In this document: positions 56,181 to 64,000 of the stretch, piece after piece
How the letters are laid out: each line of letters opens with the position of its first letter
Numbering within the stretch: position 1 is the first letter of the stretch
Origin: Gerris lacustris
Lineage: Eukaryota > Arthropoda > Insecta > Hemiptera > Gerridae
Reading direction: 5' to 3'
Assembly: GCA_951217055.1 (NCBI GenBank)
Contig: OX578283.1
Location: 1,922,001-1,986,000, forward strand
DNA: 64,000 bases
Position numbers and translations under genes: made by a program
The notes under the pieces: model-generated
Databases searched by the model: none
The model's input: the letters and a program-made list of their open reading frames with translations, nothing else
Told to the model about the DNA's origin: nothing

Positions 56181-56962
56181 AAATATATAATTCTTTGGTT
56201 ATAACTTTGATAGGGCGAACGTAGGCAAGTTTGAAGTGGGTGTGAAACGTGTCCTCCCCCCCCCCCCCCCCCCCATTATCTCGCTTATGTGAAGTGCAAA
56301 AAATTCCTGAACATTCTTCGACCAAAAGTAAAGATACCACTTTTTGGAAATTTCGAAAAAAATATTATTTTATTTTTTATTGACAAAATATGTTTTTTTT
56401 ATAACTATGGTCTTTTCGATGTATTTATATGGTTGTAGTCTGGTTCAGTGGCAAAAAAATACTTTATCAGCAGAAGTTTGTTTATGTGTTTTGAGAATAT
56501 CAGACCCACAGGATAGTTCAAAGTAAGCTTTTTAGCATTTTAAAAAACACCATCAATAGGGTACTACTTAAACTATACAGGGTTGCCTACGGACCCTCGA
56601 TGTGTGCTGACTAGCACACACTTGACCTGTTTAAGACTTGGTCTGTGTCAGACCTCTGCCATTTTTGAAGCATCAGTAAATCTACAATTTTGATTTTTAC
56701 TTTTAAATCCTCGGTGCTCAGTATCCTTCATTTCTATTTCATTCACATTTGATAACATAGTTTTGAAAACACATCTTTAAATGAATAAATAAAAGAAATT
56801 CCAACAGCTTTAAAACTTTGGAAATTCTTTGTAGAGATGAAGAATTGTTTAATAAAATGTACTGGTTAAAAAATCTCCTCCCTTATATGATTTGTATGGT
56901 CTTTATTCCAAAATTTATGTTTACTTGTATTTTAATGTGATGAACGTTATTGATTTTTTAAG
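56181..56962 (+). other. Intron DNA before the finger exon
   Basis: It includes a C-run at 56258-56274 and no convincing exon. The polypyrimidine tract and TTTTTTAAG acceptor of the finger exon are at its end. Confidence 0.45.
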
Positions 56963-57888
56963 GTCCGGCTACTAAACAGACAAGAGGAAGAGGCAGGAGT
57001 TGCCTTACTAAATCACATTTAAAAAAGAAGAAGAAGAAATCTGATACCATTAATATCGAGAAGAGAAATTTAAAAGACTCGGTACATATAAAAACAGGGG
57101 CATTTCATTGCCCCCATTGTGACCATAAAACAAAGTGGAAAAATAAGCTGAAAATTCATATTGATTTGGTGCATTTGAATATTAGGGATTTTCAGTGTCC
57201 CCATTGTGACTATAAAACCAACAAAAAAGAAAGACTGAAACTTCATATTGATTCGGCGCATAACCAAATATATGCATTTCAGTGTCCTCATTGTGACCAT
57301 AAAACCAACTGGAAAGATAGGTTGCAAATCCATATTGATTCGGTCCACAAGAAAATATATGCATTTCAGTGTCCCCATTGTGACCATAAAACCAACTGGA
57401 AAAATAAGCTAAAAATTCACATCGACTCGTTTCACAAGAAAATATGGGCATTTCAATGCGACCTCTGTGAATTCAAAGCAAACAAGAAAAATAGTCTGAT
57501 AATTCATATTGATTCTGTACATATGAGAATCAAAGCACATCAGTGTCCTCTTTGTGACTATAAAACCAACAGGAAGAATAGGCTTAAAATTCATGTAGAG
57601 TCAGTACATGAGAAAATAAAGGCTTTACAGTGCCCTCTTTGTGACCATAGAACCAATAGAAAGGGTGATTTGAAAGCTCATATTGACTCCGTACATAACA
57701 AGATACGGGCACTCCCATTCCAGTGCCCACATTGTGACCATAAGACCAACAGGAAAAATAAACTCAAAATTCACGTAGACTCAGTCCATAATAAAATATA
57801 TGCATTTCAGTGTCCACATTGCGACCATAAAACCAACTGGAAGAGTAAACTGAAAGTTCATATTGATTCGGTGCACAAGAAAGTTTAA
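56963..57888 (+). CDS. Zinc-finger gene, terminal exon with nine C2H2 fingers
   Basis: Probable sequence-specific DNA-binding protein of the nucleus. The exon begins after TTTTTTAAG in phase 1, joining to either linker exon. It first encodes a basic stretch (KQTRGRGRSC, then HLKKKKKKSD, a likely nuclear signal) and then nine tandem fingers, all C-x2-C-x12-H-x4-H, most starting FQCPHCDHKTN and ending HIDSVHKK. Linkers are short (KIYAFQC-type), not the TGEKP of Kruppel fingers. The two-exon-linker isoforms would be 353 or 355 residues. Homogeneous fingers point to recent tandem growth. Stop TAA at 57886-57888; the recognition site cannot be deduced. Confidence 0.85.
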
Positions 57889-58082
57889 GCATTTTAAGTG
57901 CCTCCTCATACAATCACCCTCATTGTGATTGTAAAACCAACGGGGAGAGTCTTTTGAAAATTCACATAGACTCAGTACATCATGAAGGGCCGGGGCAAAT
58001 AACGATGATTGTCACAATAAAGTTGCTAAATTATTGAAAACTATATATATTTTCTTAGGGTCTGGTTAGGGTTATAAATAAA
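57889..58082 (+). pseudogene. Remnant tenth finger and poly(A) signals after the stop
   Basis: In another frame 57921-57985 reads HCDCKTNGESLLKIHIDSVH, an eroded finger cut off by the TAA and a frameshift. AATAAA occurs at 58016-58021 and 58077-58082, usable polyadenylation signals for the gene. Confidence 0.65.
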
Positions 58083-59228
58083 CTCCTCCTTTTCTTAAAA
58101 AAACAGCTATATTTCGCCCTAACTAAGGGCTTCCTCAGGCTGGTAATATTTCCTAGGACATAATCTTTAGCAGTTTAAAAATTTTGTCATAAAAAAAAAA
58201 AAACAATTATAAAACATACTACTAAAATGAATCCTCCCTGGATAACTCCCTAGAGTCTCTCCCTGGGTGATCGTCCTAGAACCCTGGAAGCTCTCAAGAA
58301 CAACATTCGAGCCAAAATTTCTGTGGAAATGCTTGAAAGAGTGCACAAAAACTTTGAAAAAAGGCTAAATCAGTGTTTGGAGTGTGAGGGGAAGCACTTA
58401 TCTGATACTTTGTTTAAATCTAAGTAAATTTAAATTTCCCATGTTATTAAATCAGGAAAAACTTAAAAAAAAATATTTTGTAACATTCTGTGTTTTATTA
58501 CATTTTCAAATTCGTCTGTCACGCTCCACCCTGTATTTATCTGATGTCAAAATGACCTTACTACCCCCTTGAGAGTGCCGATGCCGATTTGCCATTACTA
58601 AATGGTAATATTTTTTTTACGTTATAAAAGAGAAATAATGTTATTTTAGGAGAGATGTTTTATGATTTGCTACATTTTGTCAATAAAAGGCTTTCTTTCT
58701 TTCTAATTTGTTATTAATAATTCTGTAAGTATTCTCTTGGATATTTTCCATGACTGCTTTGTCTATTAATTGTGGTACAATTAATTTAATTTTTTTTTTA
58801 AATTTTATAAATTATTTTTATTTTTTATGAATTTTATTTATTTATTACCATTATCTAGTTATTATAATAATATAATTCAACGTTAATAGAGACAACCTTG
58901 TATCAATATTACTAGGGTTCTCACTATGAAGGAAATGTAAGTTAATATTAATTATAAGTAGAAAGTTTTTTTATCTAGTTTTCATGCAGTTCATGGTATT
59001 GATTGGGATTTTATGGTATTGATTGTGTACACTGAGCACACTAGATGACTGAGTAGTCGTAGCAGGTCTGTATTTTATATTTTCTTTTTAATGATTTATA
59101 ACAATATACAGATTAATTCAACGACTAATAGTGTTTCTTATTTACTGCCTTCACTTGTTTACCTTCACTATCTAGTTTTAACTAACATCTCTTTACTGTA
59201 AATAGTTATATATATGTTGTCAGATGTA
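58083..59228. other. Intergenic, with a Penelope-like hairpin at 58104-58142
   Basis: The minus strand at 58104-58142 reads CAGC-CTGAGGA-(GCCCT..AGGGC)-GAAATATA-GCTG. A CACCCTGTATTTATCTG phrase near 58525 is another repeat end. No gene; sequence otherwise AT-rich. Confidence 0.45.
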
Positions 59229-59240
59229 TGTATATAGTTG

Positions 59241-59244
<4 letters not shown>

Positions 59245-59332
<88 letters not shown>
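59245..59332. repeat. (AT)n microsatellite
   Basis: About 44 uninterrupted AT dinucleotides. A (ATT)n run follows at 59385-59415. Chance ORFs of alternating Tyr/Ile read through it. Confidence 0.95.
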
Positions 59333-59338
<6 letters not shown>

Positions 59339-59383
59339 AATGTATGTATGAATAAAATTGTCTACTTGTACATACTAAGTCTC

Positions 59384-59414
<31 letters not shown>

Positions 59415-59563
59415 GACACTATCATTAAAAATATTGCATTGTTCAGACAGTCTTATATTTGTGTAGTAGTGTATTACCCTTTTATTTATATGTATATTAC
59501 ATTTTCTTGAAGTCTATTCTTGGGCTTAAGGGTATAAATAAAACCGGGCCATTATTGATTTTT

Positions 59564-59600
59564 AGCTTGATGATGGCCCATGTGGGGCTGAAATATCACA
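59564..59600 (+). repeat. Penelope-like hairpin motif
   Basis: AGCTTGATGATGGCCCATG followed by TGGGGCTGAAATATCA: a (C)TGATGA core, a GCCCA/TGGGG(C) stem and GAAATAT, as in the copies at 31506, 32728 and 58104. Confidence 0.5.
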
Positions 59601-59622
59601 AGTAGATATAAAAACTTAGTTT

Positions 59623-59838
59623 TACAGTCAGATTATCTAAAGTTTTGACTTTTGACACTCTGATTGGCCAACCTAAATGATGATAAAAATAAAGCCACTA
59701 GGCTTGTAGGAGGGGCCGGTGATATTTTTGTTTGCCTAGTTGGTCGACCTTTTAGAATTCAAAATCCTGACTTCTCATTGGCTCCCCACAGATTTTCCCG
59801 CGCTGTCAAAAGTCAAAACTTTAGATAATCTGACTGTA
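59623..59838. repeat. 216-bp MITE with 35-bp perfect TIRs
   Basis: Both ends read TACAGTCAGATTATCTAAAG followed by TTTTGACTTTTGACA when oriented inward; no mismatch over about 35 bp. Inside are ACCAACTAGG(C)-type and CCAATGAGAAGTCAGGATTT phrases shared with 7406-7637, so the two are cousins. Confidence 0.85.
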
Positions 59839-60305
59839 GGTTTCTGTTTGAAGTAAAAAAAGAAACATAATATAACGGCTCTGTCTGTCTGCCCGTTGCT
59901 TGTTTCAATTTATAAACTACTATAGCTAGGGACATAAAATTCGGCACACAGGTGCATCTCGGCACATTTTGGAGTTTTCACACTTAATATTTTCAAAATG
60001 GCGGGTGACTAAAAATAAGTTTTTAGTCACCATGACATGTTATACATCACTTTAAAGGTCTTGAAGTGCAGAAAAGGAATATGCAACTGTTAAAACTTTA
60101 TACTTAATATTTTCAACATGGCAGCGACTAAAAAAAAGTTTAAAAAAAAAGTTTTTAGTCACCATGACATGTTATATGTATATCAATTTAAAGGTCTTGA
60201 AGTGTAGGAAAAGAATATGCAACTAATAAAATTTTAAACTTATAATTTTAACTTAATCGTACAGAAACCGGCGATTATGGCCTCACGTACTTACGTGAAG
60301 CGCGC
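59839..60305 (+). repeat. Dispersed repeat with an internal tandem pair
   Basis: The start (ATAACGGCTCTGTCTG, GCCCGTTGCTTGTTTCAATT, ACTACTATAGCTAGG) matches 22500-22615. Then AGTTTTTAGTCACCATGACA and AAAGGTCTTGAAGTG recur twice, about 120 bp apart. No ORF. Confidence 0.6.
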
Positions 60306-60406
60306 CTTACTTGTTTATTCATAAGTTTTCTCTTGTCCCTATTTAAAATCTATTTATATATTTTTAAGAATTATGACAAGACCAACTTAGTTGCATAATA
60401 TAATGT

Positions 60407-61087
60407 CAGGGTGTCCAGCAGCCTTGAATTCCATGAACTCCTGGAATTATGCTTGAATTTTTAGGATGCTAGAAAAAACCTTGAAATGTGCTTGAATTTT
60501 GAAAACATAACAGAAAAACTTAAAATATGCTTGAATTTGAATTTTAAAGACCCTAGGTTGTCTAGAAGTACCAATACATTTTGAACCCTAAACAACATTA
60601 GTTCGGATAATCGATGAGCTACTTTATTTGTATTTCACTTTCTGGGGTACAACTGCTGTAATAAGGTTGAATTAATACTATTAATATTATAGTAGGCTGG
60701 AGGGTTTATTTGGAATGAAAGTCCTTCGAGTTGATATTTATTTTTATTTCAACAGAGCTTAGTGATCACTGAAGAAGTTCAGGTTCCCATGGTGAAAGCT
60801 TTGATGAAATAAAAATATATGGTCGAAGGACTTTCATTCCATATAACCCTCCAGCCTACTATAATATTCTACAAGTGCAAAAAATAAAATTCCTTCTATT
60901 ATAAAAGTAATTAATATCTATTATTTTGCTGAACTCATACTATTTTTCTATAATTCTAAGAAATGGTGAATAAATTACTACTTTAATAACTAATCTTAAT
61001 AAACCCAGCCTTGAATTTTATAAAATTGAGCCTTTAAAACCTTGAAATATGCTTGACTTTTAAATTTTAATATTGCTGGACACCCTG
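60407..61087. mobile_element. TIR element, ends CAGGGTGTCCAGCA
   Basis: The ends CAGGGTGTCCAGCAGCCTTG and (complement) CAGGGTGTCCAGCAATATTA are inverted, with AATGT on both outer sides. The subterminal phrase CTTGAATTT/CTTGAAAT repeats many times at both ends, like transposase-binding arrays. It hosts the foldback at 60684-60868. A hAT-like relation is possible, but the 5-bp flank does not prove it. Confidence 0.6.
60684..60868. mobile_element. Nested foldback in the CAGGGTGTCC element
   Basis: The arms AATATTATAGTAGGCTGG and GGAATGAAAGTCCTTCGA each have their complement on the right side (60820-60868). The loop holds ACTGAAGAAGTTCAGG and GGTGAAAGCTTTGATG, weakly like the Penelope-type motif. 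Confidence 0.65.
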
Positions 61088-61277
61088 AATGTGAACCTAT
61101 CTTCTTATGATTAGGCATGATTATGCCCCAGAGGGGGTGGACCTTCTTTTCCTAGGACTTTAGGAGGCAAGAGAGGTATCCACTTTTGCTGGTTAAAATT
61201 AACTTTAGATTTAGGCGTAGAGGGGGGTGGACTGTAAGGATATATAATATATGTATATTGGTTCTTAAATAGATACA

Positions 61278-61281
<4 letters not shown>

Positions 61282-61358
<77 letters not shown>
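61282..61358. repeat. (AT)n microsatellite
   Basis: A continuous AT run. Further ones are at about 61620-61676 and 61993-62028. All lie within 750 bp and probably expanded from repeat tails. Confidence 0.95.
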
Positions 61359-61359
<1 letters not shown>

Positions 61360-61618
61360 CTTATATCGGTTCGTATAAGAATTAGGTTTTTAAAAAGTTT
61401 ATTTTAAACTTACAAAACAAATTTTACTTTATTGGCTCTACAGTATTAAACACAACTCAATAAAGGGTATTCAATTTAACTACGACTGACATGGATTCAC
61501 ACCGCGTAACATTTAAAAGAGAAATACAAAGAACAATGAAAAATCTTAAGTTTATATACGGTGAGTCCTGGTGGGGTCTGCATTAATGTTGACATTTCAG
61601 TATAATTAGCTGATGTAA

Positions 61619-61679
<61 letters not shown>

Positions 61680-61731
61680 ACCCCAGGGGGGGGGGGGTTA
61701 TATATATATAAAATCGTCTTTATGTTACAAT

Positions 61732-61988
61732 CCCGACGTTTCGGTTTTTACTTAAAACCTTCTTCAGGGGCCGTAAAACATCTAAACAACGACTGAAGAC
61801 GATTTTTGTGACCGAAACCTGAGTTTTGTTTGTTTTCTGTTTATATTAACGGTCGGGAATTTATTCATATATATATTTACAGTGGAAAAATGGGGCCGTA
61901 AAACATCTAAACAACGACTGAAGACGATTTTTGTAACCGAAACCTGAGTTTTGTTTGTTTTCTGTTCATATTTACGGTCGAGAATTTA

Positions 61989-62032
<44 letters not shown>

Positions 62033-62045
62033 CAGTGGAAAAATC
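61732..62045. repeat. Penelope-like end followed by two 125-bp tandem units
   Basis: On the minus strand, 61732-61772 reads CCC-CTGAAGA-(AGGTTTT..AAAACC)-GAAACGTC-GGG. The plus strand then repeats GGGGCCGTAAAACATCTAAA ... TTTACAGTGGAAAAAT twice (from 61767 and from 61892), the second unit carrying an expanded (AT)n. Confidence 0.6.
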
Positions 62046-62736
62046 CATACCAAATTTCAAGAAAAAAATCATATATATTTTATAAATTATATTTTAGACT
62101 CCAAAGGAACATGGATGCCAATTTTGAAGAAAATCAATATAAGCTACACTTTTGGCCGTGACACAGACAGAAATGCCAAACAGTCGAGTCTAGAATTTAA
62201 ATAGAGACTGATAAAAGATAATTTTGTGAAGACATTCTGGATATGTTAAATGAGATATACTTTAATAAGAAAACGAGTTATTACTTTTACATATAAATGA
62301 ACCAACAATATACATAAGTTTTATAGCAACTAAACAGGAAACAGATACATGGTCGTAAACGGAGAGCGGCAGAAAAACAAGCAGTGCTACCAGTAGGGCA
62401 GGACAAACAGAAATGAATAAAAAAAGGGGGGGGGGGGGCTATTTGAAATAATTTCACATTTAAACAGAGACCTGGGTCAATTTCCTGTTTCTGAGAGGGG
62501 CTCACCCTCTTACTTTTATTTTTCTGCAGAAACTATTATAAGGATATTCTTTCAAATTTCTGAACCCAACTATTCTGATTCTACTACTATTTTCTCAATA
62601 GTAAATAGTTCCACTGTAGTAGGTGTCTCCAATACCTACTACAGTTCTTGATCGATAGGCCTGTGTCCAGGATTTGTCTAAGGTGGGGGTTAAGGCTCAA
62701 AGCATTATTAATTACATTATAACGATCAGGTTATCT
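62046..62736. other. Intergenic, no gene recognised
   Basis: A few short ORFs, a G-run at 62427-62438, and a TAGTAGGTGTCTCCAATACC / complementary CTACT pair near 62618. Nothing identified. Confidence 0.45.
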
Positions 62737-63537
62737 TAGGGTTGCCAGATTTTCAGCAAGTCTCGTCGGGACACATCAGCTGACCGGGGGGGGGGGTGCT
62801 GGCTTAGCACGATAGATTTAATTTAAGTAATAAATTGATGAATAAATAATAATAATTTAAATGATTTTTAATTATTATAACAAATATTTATTATATAATT
62901 AACATATAACAAAGATAAAACAATTAGGAAAATTTAACACAAGATAAACTAAATACAACAAACAATACTTTTCCTATAACCTTCAAAGTAAAATTAAAAA
63001 AATGAAAGTCAAGAATAATAGAATTTAAATAAATGGATATTATTATTTTCACTGTCCATTTTTAAAACCAAAATCACAGAATACAAAACACTGATTACTA
63101 CAACAAACCGTATAACGTATAATCAATATAAATTACAAGAAACGAAGATTTAAACAATAATAGGGGGAATTACAGAAATTAGAACCTTCCTATTTCTGCT
63201 TTCAAAAACTATCAGCCAACCAGCAAAGACATCTCTTTCAAAAACTATCACAATTTCAATCGCACTACTCTCTGCTACTCTGCAGATATCTTATCTGCTA
63301 TCACCTATCAGTCGTCAATGACAATGACAGCCCACAGCTCATTCTATACATTATAATTTAGCTCTTTTGTTTGCTTTTTTAAAAAAATATACGTATATTA
63401 TAATTTAAAAAGTAAATATTACAGAAATCGGTCGATATCGGGACATATTTGAGTCCCGCCGGGACTTGAAATGTGAGCGGGACAAACTCGTCAATATCGG
63501 GACTGTCCCGCTCAAATCGGGACGTCTGGCAACCCTA
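62737..63537. mobile_element. hAT element E
   Basis: The ends TAGGGTTGCCAGA and (complement) TAGGGTTGCCAGACGTCCCG are flanked by the perfect 8-bp duplication GGTTATCT (62729-62736, 63538-63545). Subterminal TCGGGAC/GTCCCG motifs are repeated at the right end. The body is AT-rich and non-coding, so it is a non-autonomous derivative. Confidence 0.9.
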
Positions 63538-63545
63538 GGTTATCT

Positions 63546-64000
63546 GATGAAGGCTACATTAGAGCAGACGAAATCGGTCAATTGTACTAATTACAATAGT
63601 TCTCTGTGAAGACGTTGTTTGGTTATTGAACTACACCACTTTTATGATGAGTCACTGTTACCTACTCATTGCAGAAAAACACAGTCGAGGATTTTGTTCA
63701 ATTATATCGAATTGTATCTTGGAACTAAAACAGCCATTGTAAAGAACATCAGTCGAGCCAACATACCCCTTTTATAAACGTAAACTTAATTAATAGCGAT
63801 AAAAAACGTGTGACAATGATCTACCCCCCCCCCCTTACTTTTTGAGTTCGACTATCACAGGAATTTCCGTTACCCAACGATGGAGGAAATGGTCCAATAC
63901 ATCAAAATGAGAAATTAGGTTGAAGATTATGTATCCCGACCATAACAATTAAGTCACAAGACAGAGGTTTTGTAGGCCTATCAATGCGGGGGTTCGCTAA
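63546..64000. other. Right edge, no gene recognised
   Basis: It contains GATGAAGGCTACATTAGAGC just after hAT E and a C-run at 63825-63834. No ORF or element could be supported. Confidence 0.4.

Noticed and set aside
57070..57594. Minus-strand ORFs opposite the finger exon
   Set aside because: They are shadows of the repetitive C2H2 array with no independent support.
59228..59416. 62-residue Tyr/Ile ORF
   Set aside because: It is a translation of the (AT)n and (ATT)n microsatellites.

Overview
The window looks like nuclear DNA of an insect: AT-rich, introns with GT/AG borders, long homopolymer and (AT)n runs, and transposons making up most of the sequence. The order is uncertain; a hemipteran-like genome is only a guess from general impression. 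No bacterial, organellar or CRISPR features were seen.

Genes. (1) The last three coding exons of the mitochondrial import receptor TOM70 (556-3919, + strand), with a foldback transposon in the last intron. (2) A single-exon ORF of 641 residues with 19 ankyrin repeats (25454-27379, +), preceded by a splice acceptor; its C-terminal third is a recent 66-residue higher-order duplication. (3) A C2H2 zinc-finger gene that I reconstruct from 35309 to 57888 (+): a short first exon, two duplicated alternative linker exons (41929-42030 and 44582-44689) and a terminal exon with nine fingers. All junctions are phase 1, so either linker, both or neither can be used. (4) A five-exon Merlin/IS1595-type transposase gene (45776-49701, +) that rebuilds to 308 residues with an apparent full DDE triad. 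It lies inside the zinc-finger gene's last intron and between 105-bp inverted repeats at 45372-45476 and 55178-55282.

Mobile DNA. There is a nearly intact two-ORF LINE of the CR1/L2/Jockey group on the minus strand (36988 to about 41240; ORF1 and ORF2 overlap by ATGA) and a related 5'-truncated copy (43436-44508). Five hAT elements are framed by perfect 8-bp target duplications or clear termini (11590-16498, 12139-13508, 13881-15436, 31167-34042, 62737-63537). There are also TTAA-flanked piggyBac-type MITEs, a decayed piggyBac transposase with a 16-copy 48-bp array inside it, a candidate solo LTR, Penelope-like hairpin motifs, a 5S-rRNA-like segment in a TIR element, and several non-autonomous families. 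I name the recurrent ones R1 (TACTACGTTTTTA ends), R2 (ends resembling GGAACGAAGTTCCTTA), R3 (Crypton-like N-terminus plus hairpins), R4 (CTTCTTTAGATTGTTACTCC ends) and R5 (TCTGACAGC foldback).

Nesting is deep. At 11590-16498 one hAT holds a SINE-like repeat, an R2 copy, two further hATs and a piggyBac MITE. At 30389-34848 an R3 copy is split by a putative LTR, which is split by a hAT, which holds a foldback, which holds an R2. In two foldbacks the opposite arm preserves the empty site of an insertion in the other arm, giving relative ages directly. All similarity statements come from reading the sequence; no database search was run.
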